Of a DNA stretch of 64,000 nucleotides, positions 51,560 through 60,876 are shown one piece after another. Source of the stretch: Alistipes sp. (lineage in GTDB: Bacteria; Bacteroidota; Bacteroidia; Bacteroidales; Rikenellaceae); NCBI GenBank assembly GCA_017532885.1, contig JAFXIS010000017.1:80994-144993 (forward strand). The letters run 5' to 3'. Numbering within the stretch: the stretch's first letter is position 1; each line of letters starts with the position of its first letter. A program made the position numbers and the translations under genes. Below the pieces are notes generated by a model. That model was not told the DNA's origin, ran no database searches, and saw nothing but the letters and a program-made list of their open reading frames with translations.

Positions 51560-52273
51560 ATGAACGCAGAGAAGAAAATACCGACACACCTTGCCATCAT
51601 TATGGATGGAAATGGCAGGTGGGCAAAGTTGCGCGGCAAGGAGCGCAGCGAGGGTCATGTTGCCGGTATGGAGGCTCTACGCCACACGGTACAACATGCC
51701 GCAGAGGTGGGTATTAAGTATTTGACCGTATATGCCTTTTCGACCGAGAATTGGGGTCGCCCCCGAGAGGAGGTTGATGCCCTGATGGGGTTGATATGCA
51801 AGGGTGTAGAGATGGAGGCTTCAACTCTCATCGAGGCAGGCATAAAGGTGGTGGCAATAGGCGACCGCGAGCGTTTTTCGCCGGAGGTACACGATGCGTT
51901 GAATCGCATTGAGCAGCTTACAGCCGAGGGCGAGAGAATGACTGTTGTATTGGCACTAAACTACTCCTCACGCAGCGAATTGGGTATGGCTGTGAGAAGT
52001 ATTGCCCAAAAGGTTGTGCGCGGAGAATTAAAGGTGGAGGAGATTGACGAAAAGGCGATTTCAGCAAACCTATATACAGCCGAGATACCCGACCCCGACC
52101 TTATAATCCGTACAAGCGGAGAGTGTAGGTTGAGTAACTTCCTGCTGTGGCAGGCTTCATATGCCGAGCTATACTTCACCGATGTGCTGTGGCCCGATTT
52201 CGACCGCGCAGCATTGGAGGAGGCCCTGAAGGCTTTTGCTCGGCGCGACAGACGCTACGGCTTGGTAAAATAA
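51560..52273 (+). CDS. uppS: Undecaprenyl diphosphate synthase (isoprenyl transferase)
   Basis: 237 aa from ATG 51560; an in-frame ATG at 51539 would include the promoter box. The catalytic Asp lies in HLAIIMDGNGRWA, with YAFSTENWGRP and LIIRTSGECRLSNFLLWQ later in the protein. It builds the C55 lipid carrier used for peptidoglycan and by the polysaccharide operon of this window. bamA follows 24 bp later. Confidence 0.95.
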   Translation: MNAEKKIPTHLAIIMDGNGRWAKLRGKERSEGHVAGMEALRHTVQHAAEVGIKYLTVYAFSTENWGRPREEVDALMGLICKGVEMEASTLIEAGIKVVAIGDRERFSPEVHDALNRIEQLTAEGERMTVVLALNYSSRSELGMAVRSIAQKVVRGELKVEEIDEKAISANLYTAEIPDPDLIIRTSGECRLSNFLLWQASYAELYFTDVLWPDFDRAALEEALKAFARRDRRYGLVK

Positions 52274-52297
52274 TGATTGGAAACACATTGTAGATAG

Positions 52298-54877
52298 ATG
52301 AAATACCTGATTAACAGACTAATGGCAATAACAGCAATGCTGCTTTGGGCAGTGTTGCCGTCTATAGCTCAAAACACAACAATAGAGGGCGCGGAGCAAG
52401 CCGACACAGTCGATGCTCGCCGCAAGGAGGTTAAGGAGATGGTCTTCGACAAGAACGCCCCCATGATGGAGATGAAGGGCGCACCTCGCTTGTATTATAT
52501 TCGTAATGTGAATATCAATGGCGTAGAGCACCTCGACGAGAATCAGTTGCGCATCACCGCAGGTTTGATTCCCGGAGATTCGATTTACATGCCGAGTGAT
52601 TATATCTCAAACTCTATCACCCGTTTGTGGAGCCAGCGTTATTTCTCGGATGTAAAGATTGGCGCAACAATCGAGGGCGACAGCCTCGATTTGGAGATAT
52701 TCCTCAAGGAGCGTCCTCGCGTATATCAGTGGTATTTTACGGGCGAGGGCATTGGCCGCTCGAAGCAGAAGGACTTGGCTGACCAACTGAAGCTCAAGCG
52801 CGGTACCGAGCTCTCGGATTATGTAATCGACAAGAACGAGAAACTCATCAAGAAGCACTTTGCCGAAAAGGGTTTCCGCAATGTGGAGGTTAAGACCTAT
52901 ATTGAGAACGACTCGGTCATCAGCAACGCCGTAAATGTCACTTTCCACATTTCGCGCAACGATAAGGTAAGAGTGGGAGCTATCTCTTTCTCGGGCAATA
53001 AGCTTTATGACGACAAGCGTCTGCGCAAGACCTTCAAAAAGACTCACCAGAAGTCTGCAAACTTCCTGCGCAACACCAAATTCAAAGAGGAGGATTACAA
53101 GGAGGATAAGAACCTGTTGCTCGACTTCTACAACTCTCGCGGTTATCGAAATGCTACAATTATCTCGGATTCGGTATATAAGCTTAGCGACAATCGCATA
53201 GGTATTCACCTCGACATTGACGAGGGCGAGAAGTTCTATATCCGCAATGTGAATTGGGTAGGTAACTCAGTTTACGACACAGAAATGCTTCAACGCATGT
53301 TTAGCGTAAAGAAGGGCGATGTTTACGACAAGAAATCTATGCACAAGCGCTTGGGTATAGGTCGCGAAATGGACCCCGAGCAGATGTCGGTAGCCAGCCT
53401 CTACCAAAATAACGGCTACCTGATGTCACAAATCGACCCCACGGAGGTTGTCATCGGCAAGGACTCGATAGATATGGAGATTAAAATCTTCGAGGGTAAA
53501 CCTTTCACAATTAACGAGGTGGGCATTTCGGGTAATGTGCGCGTAGACGACGAGGCTATTCGCCGCGAGATGGCTATCTACCCCGGACAGCTCTATGACC
53601 GCTCGATGTTAATGTATACACTACGCCAGATTATGGGTATGGGACACTTCGACCCCGAGGCTCTGCAACCCGATGTACAGCCCGTGAGCGACGAATTGGT
53701 AAACATTAACTTCCCGCTCACCGAGCAGGCAAGTGACCAATTCAACATCGCCGGAGGTTGGGGTTCTGGTTCGTTTGTGGGCTCTGTCGGTATCACATTG
53801 AATAACCTCTCGACTCGCAACATCTTCAAGAAGGGTAAATGGATGCCTTATCCTATGGGTCAGAACCAGAAACTCTCGATTTCGGGACAGACCAATGGTA
53901 CCTATTACAAGGCTATCTCGGCAAGCTTCACCGACCCTTGGGTAGGTGGTCGCAAGCCCAACTCTTTGACAATCTCTACTCACTGGTCGGAGCAGAACGA
54001 CGCATATTATATCTGGCAGTCGGCAACGATGTACTTCCGTACATTCGGTTTGGCAGCAGGTTTGGGTAAGCGACTGAAGTGGCCCGACCCGAACTTCACG
54101 CTCTACATGGAGGCTCAATATCGCCGCTATGCGCTGAACAACTGGGGTTACTTCATCATGAAGGATGGTGTTGCGAACGAGATTTCGGTTAAAGTAGCCT
54201 TCTCGCGCTCGACAATCGACCAGCCTATCTACCCGCGTAAGGGTTCGGAGTTCTCACTTGTGGGTACATTCACTCCACCCTACTCGGCATGGGACGGCAA
54301 GGATTACAGCGACGATGCAATGCCCGACAGAGAGCGTTATAAGTGGATTGAGTACCACCGTTGGCAGTTGAAGGCTCGCTGGTTCCAGGCTCTTACACGC
54401 AACGAGAACCTCGTTTTGATGGCAAGTGCCGAGATGGGATTCCTGGGTCACTACAACAAGCATAAGCTCTCACCTTTCCAGCGATTCGAGATTGGTGGTG
54501 ACGGTATGAGCGGCTATACTATATATGGTGTGGATATCATCGGCTTGCGCGGTTACGAGGATGGCGCGTTGGATCCTGTGGGTAGTAATTACTCAATGGC
54601 TTACAACAAATATACTATGGAGTTGCGTTATCCCGTTATATTAAAGCCATCGTCACAGATTTTCGTGCTCGGCTTCTTGGAGGGAGGTAGCGGATTTAAC
54701 TCTTGGCGCGAGTTCTCACCCTTCAAGATTAAGCGCTCGGCAGGTTTTGGTGTGAGAATCTATCTGCCGGTTGTAGGTCAGCTCGGTTTGGATTGGGGTT
54801 GGGGCTTCGACGCTCCTATGGGCAGCACAACGCGTAGCGGTAGCCAATTCCACTTCACCATGGGACAGTCATTCTAA
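52298..54877 (+). CDS. bamA: Outer-membrane protein assembly factor BamA
   Basis: 859 aa with a signal peptide ending AQ, an N-terminal run of five POTRA-type repeats (for example YYIRNVNINGVEHLDENQLR, VRVGAISFSGNKLYDD, YIRNVNWVGNSVYDTE, FTINEVGISGNVRVDD) and a C-terminal 16-strand barrel with the GLRGYEDG loop corresponding to the VRGF motif. The chain ends in Phe. It inserts beta-barrel proteins into the outer membrane. In the same direction as uppS and followed by two OmpH/Skp chaperone genes. Confidence 0.95.
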   Translation: MKYLINRLMAITAMLLWAVLPSIAQNTTIEGAEQADTVDARRKEVKEMVFDKNAPMMEMKGAPRLYYIRNVNINGVEHLDENQLRITAGLIPGDSIYMPSDYISNSITRLWSQRYFSDVKIGATIEGDSLDLEIFLKERPRVYQWYFTGEGIGRSKQKDLADQLKLKRGTELSDYVIDKNEKLIKKHFAEKGFRNVEVKTYIENDSVISNAVNVTFHISRNDKVRVGAISFSGNKLYDDKRLRKTFKKTHQKSANFLRNTKFKEEDYKEDKNLLLDFYNSRGYRNATIISDSVYKLSDNRIGIHLDIDEGEKFYIRNVNWVGNSVYDTEMLQRMFSVKKGDVYDKKSMHKRLGIGREMDPEQMSVASLYQNNGYLMSQIDPTEVVIGKDSIDMEIKIFEGKPFTINEVGISGNVRVDDEAIRREMAIYPGQLYDRSMLMYTLRQIMGMGHFDPEALQPDVQPVSDELVNINFPLTEQASDQFNIAGGWGSGSFVGSVGITLNNLSTRNIFKKGKWMPYPMGQNQKLSISGQTNGTYYKAISASFTDPWVGGRKPNSLTISTHWSEQNDAYYIWQSATMYFRTFGLAAGLGKRLKWPDPNFTLYMEAQYRRYALNNWGYFIMKDGVANEISVKVAFSRSTIDQPIYPRKGSEFSLVGTFTPPYSAWDGKDYSDDAMPDRERYKWIEYHRWQLKARWFQALTRNENLVLMASAEMGFLGHYNKHKLSPFQRFEIGGDGMSGYTIYGVDIIGLRGYEDGALDPVGSNYSMAYNKYTMELRYPVILKPSSQIFVLGFLEGGSGFNSWREFSPFKIKRSAGFGVRIYLPVVGQLGLDWGWGFDAPMGSTTRSGSQFHFTMGQSF

Positions 54878-54965
54878 GCCCGATGATAGATGCCGGCGTA
54901 AGGAGAAGCGAGGAGCGAAAAGCATGGCATTCGTACGGCTGGCGAGGTTTTTGGATTTATTTTGT

Positions 54966-54973
54966 TATATTTG
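54966..54973 (+). promoter_or_regulatory. -7 promoter box upstream of the first OmpH gene
   Basis: TATATTTG about 20 bp before the ATG at 54994; no proper -33 at 19 bp. It may give the chaperone pair its own promoter besides read-through from bamA. Confidence 0.45.
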
Positions 54974-54993
54974 TAATATAAACAATTTGACTT

Positions 54994-55503
54994 ATGAAAC
55001 GATTAGTATTGATTTTGGCTCTCATGTTGAGCTTTACGGCGGCTTCGGCACAGAATTATGCAGTCGTAAATAGCGAGAAGATTTTCAAGTCAATCGCAGC
55101 ATATAACGAGGCTATTACGCAACTCGACCAGTTGGCAGAGAAGTACCAGAAGGAGGTTGATGCCAAGTTCGAGCAGATTGAGACCTTATATAATAATTAT
55201 ATGCAGCGCCGCGCATCACTCTCGGAGGCTTCACAAAAGGCTAACGAGGATAACATCTTGCGTCTGGAGCAGGAGGCTACCGAGTATCAGGAGTCATTAT
55301 TCGGCACGGATGGCGAGTTGATGAAGAAGCGCTTGGAGCTTATCCAGCCAATCCAGAAGAGGGTTTTCGCCGCTATCGAGGAGTATGCCAAAGCTAAAGA
55401 GTTGGATATGATTATCGACACTGCGCAGAACGCAACTATGCTCTATCACTCGGCAAAGGCGGACCACACCGAGGCTATAATTGCAATTTTGAATACCAAA
55501 TAA
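54994..55503 (+). CDS. OmpH/Skp-family periplasmic chaperone (first copy)
   Basis: 169 aa with a signal peptide (LALMLSFTAASAQ). The mature protein starts NYAVVNSEKIFKS, the Skp N-terminal strand, followed by long charged helices (about 35-115) forming the tentacle coiled coil, and a C-terminal TAQNATMLYHS segment. Skp trimers hold unfolded barrel proteins for BamA. The next gene is a paralogue with about 34 bp between them. Confidence 0.9.
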   Translation: MKRLVLILALMLSFTAASAQNYAVVNSEKIFKSIAAYNEAITQLDQLAEKYQKEVDAKFEQIETLYNNYMQRRASLSEASQKANEDNILRLEQEATEYQESLFGTDGELMKKRLELIQPIQKRVFAAIEEYAKAKELDMIIDTAQNATMLYHSAKADHTEAIIAILNTK

Positions 55504-55537
55504 CGACAATATAATCACTACACACGAATAAAAAATT

Positions 55538-56089
55538 ATGAAAAAAGTATTGAAACTAACCCTTGCGGTTTTACTCGTGATGTCATCAACATCACTCTTC
55601 GCACAGAAGTTCGGTCGTATCAACTCACAGGAGATTTTTGCAACCATGCCCGAGACTAAGGAGGCAGATACTCAGTTGCAGGCATATGCTCAGGAGCTGA
55701 GCGCACAGATTGAGACTCTTCAGGTGGAGTTTAACACCAAGTATCAGGACTACCAGAAGAATGAGGCTACAATGAACGAGTCTGTAAAGCAGCTTAAGAA
55801 CAAGGAGTTGATGGATATCGACAACCGCATCCGCGAGTATCAGCAGATTGCTCAGCAGGAGATGTTGAAGAAGCAGGAGGAGTTGCTCGCACCTATTCGC
55901 GAGAAGATTACCAACACCATTAACGAGATTGCAAAGGCCGGAGGTTACACCTTCGTTTACGACACCACAGCAGGCTCGATGGTTTATATCGACGAGGCTA
56001 CCGTTACCGATTTGGGTCCCGCCGTACGCGCGAAGTTGGGTATTGCAGAGAATGCCACAGCTGCAGCCGCTGCCACTCCCGCACAGTAA
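55538..56089 (+). CDS. OmpH/Skp-family periplasmic chaperone (second copy)
   Basis: 183 aa. Signal peptide MKKVLKLTLAVLLVMSSTSLFAQ, then KFGRINSQEIFATMPE, the helix pair with KYQDYQKNEATMNES, and YVFVYDTT-like GYTFVYDTTAGSMVYIDEA ending, closest to the standard OmpH pattern. The tail is alanine-rich. It is the more canonical of the two. A perfect 15-bp hairpin follows. Confidence 0.92.
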   Translation: MKKVLKLTLAVLLVMSSTSLFAQKFGRINSQEIFATMPETKEADTQLQAYAQELSAQIETLQVEFNTKYQDYQKNEATMNESVKQLKNKELMDIDNRIREYQQIAQQEMLKKQEELLAPIREKITNTINEIAKAGGYTFVYDTTAGSMVYIDEATVTDLGPAVRAKLGIAENATAAAAATPAQ

Positions 56090-56107
56090 ACAGATTCTCA
56101 AAGAATT

Positions 56108-56143
56108 AACTGGGCTACTTGAGTTTCAAGTAGCCCAGTTTGT
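56108..56143 (+). terminator. Perfect 15-bp hairpin after the OmpH pair
   Basis: AACTGGGCTACTTGA pairs exactly with TCAAGTAGCCCAGTT around a 3-nt loop, then TTGTTATAT. Very stable; a likely terminator although its T-run is short. Confidence 0.75.
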
Positions 56144-56156
56144 TATATATGCAAAT

Positions 56157-56340
56157 GTCATTCTGAACAAAACGAAGTTTTGCGTGAGAATCTCTTTGCT
56201 CTTTCATCTTTCATCTTTGCTCTTTTTAGACTCTCACGGTCGCTTGCGCTCCCTCAGAGTGACGAAAAAATGGTAGTCAAACCGTCATTCTGAGCAAAAC
56301 ACAGTTTTGCGCGAGAATCTCTTTGCTCTTTCATCTTTTG
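56157..56340. repeat. Two 54-bp direct copies of a GTCATTCTGA repeat
   Basis: Copies at 56157-56210 and 56284-56337 share GTCATTCTGA, AACAAAAC or AGCAAAAC, TTTTGCG, GAGAATCTC and CTTTGCTCTTTCATCTT with only a few differences. Between them is CTCACGGTCGCTTGCGCTCC and an inverted partial CTCAGAGTGACG. The same element in both orientations occurs at about 21093-21195. No coding content. Confidence 0.75.
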
Positions 56341-56374
56341 TCATGCCACAAATACAGGATGACGGTATATTAAT

Positions 56375-57175
56375 TTACGCCCCCACCACGAAGCGCAGCA
56401 GGGCCTCGGCGCAGGCTTCGGGCTCTTCGATAAAGCCCATATGGCCCGACTCCTCCAACCACACAACCTCGGCCTGGGGATTCTTCGCGATAAATGCCTC
56501 AGCAGCCTCGACGGGGATGTAATTATCCAACTTACCCAAGATAAAAAGCTGACGCACAGCGCTCTGACGCAACATCTCGTTCTGGTCCTTGCGGGCAATC
56601 ATACCCTCCAGCAGGGCGACAATGCCATCCTCCTCGGTCATATGCACCTGCTCGACCAAATCCTCGATATAATCCCTCAGGCGCTTGCGATTCTTCTCGG
56701 CAAAGCCCGCCTCGGGAGCTACCGCCGCCAGCATATCCTTCTTACCGGCACGCACCAACGCAATCTCGCGACGGCGATTCTCAACCTTTTCGGCGGTATC
56801 AGCATTAGGTGTCGAAGAGAGCAGAACGACACCATCCAAACGCTCGGAATACTTCTCGCAAAACGCCAACGCTATATATCCGCCCATCGAGTGGCCCACC
56901 ATAGTTACGCGCTCGATGCCCATAGCGTCGAGCATATCGCGCAGCGTGTCCGCCATAAGTTCCATGGTATGCTTCTCGGCTATCGCATCCGAAATTCCAT
57001 GACCCGGAATATCGACTGTAACAACACGCACCTTAGGCGTAAGGAGTGGCAGAAAATCATCCCACACATACATCGACTCCAAATATCCGTGCAGCAGCAC
57101 AACACACTTCTCGCCCTTGCCCGAATCGGCAACATGCAACACGGCATCACCCGCAATAACAAAATTTTCTTTCAT
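56375..57175 (-). CDS. Alpha/beta hydrolase
   Basis: 266 aa. The nucleophile elbow GHSMGG gives the catalytic Ser, LLHGYLES the oxyanion loop, and the late [11 protein letters not shown] the catalytic His; the Asp is likely in the [10 protein letters not shown] segment. Cytoplasmic, no signal peptide. It belongs to the broad family of small esterases and MhpC-like hydrolases; the substrate cannot be read. Divergent from dapF. Confidence 0.85.
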   Translation of the reverse strand: MKENFVIAGDAVLHVADSGKGEKCVVLLHGYLESMYVWDDFLPLLTPKVRVVTVDIPGHGISDAIAEKHTMELMADTLRDMLDAMGIERVTMVGHSMGGYIALAFCEKYSERLDGVVLLSSTPNADTAEKVENRRREIALVRAGKKDMLAAVAPEAGFAEKNRKRLRDYIEDLVEQVHMTEEDGIVALLEGMIARKDQNEMLRQSAVRQLFILGKLDNYIPVEAAEAFIAKNPQAEVVWLEESGHMGFIEEPEACAEALLRFVVGA

Positions 57176-57288
57176 GGTTTCATTGTTTCAAACTGTGTAA
57201 AATTAACAATTTTCAGCCATAAAACCGCATGTACGACCATATTTTCAGCAAAATCGTTATCTCTCGCCACATGAGCATAAAAAATATT

Positions 57289-57320
57289 TTTGTTTGTCGC
57301 AGGAAATATTACTAAATTTG
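57289..57320 (+). promoter_or_regulatory. Promoter of dapF-tamL
   Basis: TTTG (57289-57292), 20-bp spacer, TAAATTTG (57313-57320), near the consensus. The leader is about 20 nt. Confidence 0.65.
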
Positions 57321-57342
57321 AGGGATAATTACCATTTTGAAG

Positions 57343-58287
57343 ATGCAGATAGAGATTATAAAGTGTCACGGCTCAGGCAACGAGTTTGTCATGGTCGATT
57401 TAATGGCAATACAGCCCATAACCGATATGGCGGAGTTCACTCGCCAAATATGCGCCCACCGCGATGTGGAGGGTGCTGACGGAGTGCTCTATGTGGTGAG
57501 GATGGGCGACCGATACGCCATGCGCATGTTCAACCCCGACGGCTCGGAGGCTGAGATGTGTGGCAATGGCATACGCTGCGTAGCACGACTTGTCGAGGAA
57601 CGATATATCTCAAGCGGGGAGTTTACTCTCATTTCGGGAGGCTCGCTCTACCCCATACATCGCGCCGAGGATTTCGCCGAGGGCATAAAGGCTTATGGAG
57701 TGGACATCGAGGTGCGCCTAACAAGTTCCGACTTCGCTTTTGCACACGGAGCCGAGGAATTTATCGGGCAGAGAATACCCTCGCTCGGAGGCAAGGAGGC
57801 ATTCACGGCACTAAATTTGGGTAATCCGCATATCGTTGCCGCGGTAGAGGATATCGACATGGAGGAGTTGGTGCGCTTGGGCGAGAAGGTGACCTCGGAG
57901 AAACGCGATTTCCCGCGCGGTATAAATGTCAGCCTATATAAGAAGTGCGGCGACAATGCCATATATGTCGCGACATACGAGCGTGGCGCCGGCATAACAT
58001 ATTCGTGCGGCACGGCAATGACGGCAAGTAGCACAGCTGCGGTACTACTCGGCTTATGCGACGAGAATCAGGAAATCAGCGTCTACAATCGTGGAGGCAT
58101 GGTGAAGTGTAGCTGCCGCAAGGATAACGGGCGCATCATAACCCGCTTGACGGGCAATGCCACATATCGCTGGCGCGGCATTGCGGAGTGGCAGAGTGGC
58201 GAGGTGAAGAGCATCGCTCGCACAGAGAGTTTCGATAAAGAATGTGCGGCATATGATAGTTTTGTTGCGGAGTTAAAACATAGATAA
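57343..58287 (+). CDS. dapF: Diaminopimelate epimerase
   Basis: 314 aa from ATG 57343. The two catalytic cysteines are Cys73 (EMCGNGIRC) and Cys222 (TYSCGTAMT), and FVMVDL and NLGNPHIV are family motifs. It interconverts LL- and meso-diaminopimelate for lysine and peptidoglycan. At 314 residues it is slightly longer than the usual 275-285, with the extra residues at the C-terminus. tamL follows 7 bp later. Confidence 0.93.
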   Translation: MQIEIIKCHGSGNEFVMVDLMAIQPITDMAEFTRQICAHRDVEGADGVLYVVRMGDRYAMRMFNPDGSEAEMCGNGIRCVARLVEERYISSGEFTLISGGSLYPIHRAEDFAEGIKAYGVDIEVRLTSSDFAFAHGAEEFIGQRIPSLGGKEAFTALNLGNPHIVAAVEDIDMEELVRLGEKVTSEKRDFPRGINVSLYKKCGDNAIYVATYERGAGITYSCGTAMTASSTAAVLLGLCDENQEISVYNRGGMVKCSCRKDNGRIITRLTGNATYRWRGIAEWQSGEVKSIARTESFDKECAAYDSFVAELKHR

Positions 58288-58294
58288 TAAAAAC

Positions 58295-60679
58295 ATGATG
58301 CGACTGCGAGTTTTACATATGTGGCTTATAATCGTGCTGGGGATATTATGCTCGGCATGCAGCGTCACACGCAATCTCTCGCAGGGCGAATACCTTTTGC
58401 AAAAGGTTAAGATTGAGGCAGATAAGGAGGTTCCGCGCAAAGAGCGAATCCTGGCTCCCACGCTTGAGCAATATGTCCGCCAAACGCCAAACACCCACTT
58501 CCTGGGTACAAATTTCTATGTCTGGGCATATAATTTGGCTAATCCCGACAAGGATAATTGGTGGAACAACCTAAAGCGCAGAATTGGCGAGGCTCCGGTG
58601 ATATTTGATGAAGCACTGACTAAGAAGAGCGCCGAAAATCTAAAGACATATATGGACTCGCGAGGTTACTACTCCTCACAAGTGGAGTACTCGGTCGATA
58701 CCACATCACGCCGCAAGCGCGCATTGGTAACTTACCGCACACATCAGGGCGAGCCCTACCGCATAACGAGCTTTGAGTATAATTTCCGCGATAAGCAGAT
58801 TGCCCCAATAATAGAGGCAGACACCGCCAAGTCGTTGATTCATGTGGGCGACATCTTCGACATTACGGTGTTGGACAAGGAGCGCGAGCGCATAGCTCAA
58901 TACCTGAATGACCGCGGTTATTTCAACTTCTCGATTAACAACATCGAATATCGTGTCGATACATTGGGCGGCAATCGCACGGTGGGCATTCGCATGATTG
59001 TGAAGCGCAATATCACGGGTTACGACGAGCAGGGACGCGCCACGATGGATAATAATCGCATTTTCCGCATCGCCGAGATAAATGTTATTCCCGACTATGA
59101 CCCCGCAGTGGCACGCTCGGAGAGCGATAGCCAGATGAACGACACGATATATTATCAGGGGTTGAATATCATAAGTGACGGCAAGCCGAATGTGCGTCCC
59201 AAGGTGCTGCATACGGCAATTCCGATAACTCCAAATTCTACATACAGCTCATCGCAGGTGAATCGCACCTACAACGAAATAATGTCGTTGGGCTACTTCA
59301 AGAGTGCACGCATAGCATTCGAGGAGATACCTATCGCAGAGGGCGACACACGCTTTGTGAACTATGCCGGCGAAGGTGCAAAGCCCTACTCACCGCAGAA
59401 GTTTGATAATATAAACGAAGGTGCCTTACGCTGCTACATACTCTGCTCTCCCACGCTTAAGCAGGGATTAAATGTTGAGTTAGAGGGAAGCACGACATCG
59501 AGTTTCTACGGTTTGTCGGCAACACTCGGTTACCAAAACCGCAACCTCTTCCGAGGCATGGAGACACTGAACGCTTCGGTAACCTTCGGATACGAATATA
59601 TGAAGGCGCCCCACACCTCGAAGCGCCAGGCGAATGAGTTGGGATTTGCCGTGGGTCTATCGTTCCCGCGATTTATCCTGCCCTTCAACCTCTCGACGCG
59701 CAATATAAATATTCCGCGCACGAAGGTGGAGCTGTCGTACAACTATCAGGACCGCCCATATTATCGTCGCTACCTGTCGCGTATAAATTGGACCTACTCA
59801 TGGCGCAGTCTGAATGGCCGTTACAGCTATCAGTTGCGCCCCATAGACCTCAACTGGATTGATGTGAGCTACATAAATGCCGACTTCTTCAACTCGTTGC
59901 AGAACGAATATCTGCGCCAGAGTTACCGCACGCAGGCAATTGTCGGATTATCAGCGTCCTATGTCTATAACAACCAAAACAAAAATGTAGGCGGAAATGC
60001 CACACTGATGCGTATAAATTTCGAGTCTTCGGGTAATCTGCTCAACCTCTTTGAGCATGCATTCTCGCAAAAGACCCCCGAGGGATATTATGAAATCCTC
60101 GGCGTAAGATACTCGCAATATGTGCGTGGCGACATCAGCGTAAGTCGCAAAATCATGCTTGGCGAAAAGACCGCATTGGCTGGTCGCATATTCGCAGGTT
60201 GCGGTCTACCCTATGGCAACTCAAGTGCGCTGCCGTTCGATAGATTGTTCTATGTCGGAGGTAGCAACAGCATGCGCGGCTGGGCCCCCAGAACGCTCGG
60301 CCCGGGAAATACTCCCGCCGAGGATACCCCCTACCCCGTGCAGATGGGAGATATGCGTTTGGAGGCCAACTTGGAGTTCCGATTCCCGATTTGGGGCATG
60401 TTCCACGGTGCAACATTCGCCGATGTGGGTAATGTGTGGTACTTGGACCGCGACAAGGCGCAAGTCCCCGAGGATGGAATATTCCACTTCGACCGCTTCT
60501 ACAAGCAACTCGGTTTCAACACCGGTTTAGGTCTGCGCGTAGATATCAAATTCGTAATACTGCGTTTGGACTGGGGCGTGCAGATTCATAACCCTAATCG
60601 TCCGGTTGGAGAGCGCTGGATTCACGATTTCAAGTGGAAAAATATGGCGCTGAACTTCGGTGTGGGTTATCCTTTCTAA
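58295..60679 (+). CDS. tamL: TamL: lipid-anchored TamA/BamA-like outer-membrane assembly protein
   Basis: 794 aa. The N-terminus is a lipoprotein signal with lipobox LCSAC, so the mature chain begins at Cys21 (or 20 from the second ATG). Several POTRA-like repeats precede a C-terminal barrel ending in Phe, with GGSNSMRGWAPRTLGPG as the RGF-type loop. This combination of lipid anchor and Omp85 barrel is the Bacteroidetes TamL type. It is thought to work with TamB in outer-membrane assembly; tamB is not in the window. Confidence 0.85.
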   Translation: MMRLRVLHMWLIIVLGILCSACSVTRNLSQGEYLLQKVKIEADKEVPRKERILAPTLEQYVRQTPNTHFLGTNFYVWAYNLANPDKDNWWNNLKRRIGEAPVIFDEALTKKSAENLKTYMDSRGYYSSQVEYSVDTTSRRKRALVTYRTHQGEPYRITSFEYNFRDKQIAPIIEADTAKSLIHVGDIFDITVLDKERERIAQYLNDRGYFNFSINNIEYRVDTLGGNRTVGIRMIVKRNITGYDEQGRATMDNNRIFRIAEINVIPDYDPAVARSESDSQMNDTIYYQGLNIISDGKPNVRPKVLHTAIPITPNSTYSSSQVNRTYNEIMSLGYFKSARIAFEEIPIAEGDTRFVNYAGEGAKPYSPQKFDNINEGALRCYILCSPTLKQGLNVELEGSTTSSFYGLSATLGYQNRNLFRGMETLNASVTFGYEYMKAPHTSKRQANELGFAVGLSFPRFILPFNLSTRNINIPRTKVELSYNYQDRPYYRRYLSRINWTYSWRSLNGRYSYQLRPIDLNWIDVSYINADFFNSLQNEYLRQSYRTQAIVGLSASYVYNNQNKNVGGNATLMRINFESSGNLLNLFEHAFSQKTPEGYYEILGVRYSQYVRGDISVSRKIMLGEKTALAGRIFAGCGLPYGNSSALPFDRLFYVGGSNSMRGWAPRTLGPGNTPAEDTPYPVQMGDMRLEANLEFRFPIWGMFHGATFADVGNVWYLDRDKAQVPEDGIFHFDRFYKQLGFNTGLGLRVDIKFVILRLDWGVQIHNPNRPVGERWIHDFKWKNMALNFGVGYPF

Positions 60680-60690
60680 ACCCATAGCAC

Positions 60691-60726
60691 AAAAAAAGTG
60701 GTGAAATGTCGGAAAACATTCACCAC
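60691..60726 (-). terminator. Intrinsic terminator of the candidate small RNA
   Basis: Stem of 11 bp with a bulged A, 6-nt loop, followed on the minus strand by TTTTTTT. It also ends any read-through from the araC-family gene. Confidence 0.8.
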
Positions 60727-60776
60727 CGAGTTAGGTTAGTTAGGTTAATGAGAATATGTGGGTCGCCCCACATTGC
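60691..60776 (-). ncRNA. Candidate small RNA (about 86 nt), unnamed
   Basis: A full transcription unit with no reading frame. On the minus strand a consensus promoter (60782-60812) is followed by a predicted start near 60776, a 7-bp hairpin ATGTGGG-GCGA-CCCACAT with a GNRA loop, a single-stranded C/T-A-rich linker (ATTAACCTAACTAACCTAAC), then a stable hairpin GTGGTGAATGT/ACATTTCACCAC with one bulge and seven T. This hairpin-linker-terminator plan is common in trans-acting sRNAs. It lies downstream of the araC-family gene on the same strand. No homologue is recalled. Confidence 0.6.
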
Positions 60777-60781
60777 TATAA

Positions 60782-60812
60782 CAAAGATAGCACATTTTTC
60801 TTCCCACGCAAA
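60782..60812 (-). promoter_or_regulatory. Promoter of the candidate small RNA
   Basis: Minus strand TTTG (60809-60812), exactly 19 bp, TATCTTTG (60782-60789). It lies in the 3' flank of the araC-family gene and points away from any downstream reading frame on that strand. Confidence 0.65.
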
Positions 60813-60876
60813 ATTTAATCTATATTTTTTACAATTTTCTCTTCGCAATTATTAATATTTTTGAAAAATCGCCGCT

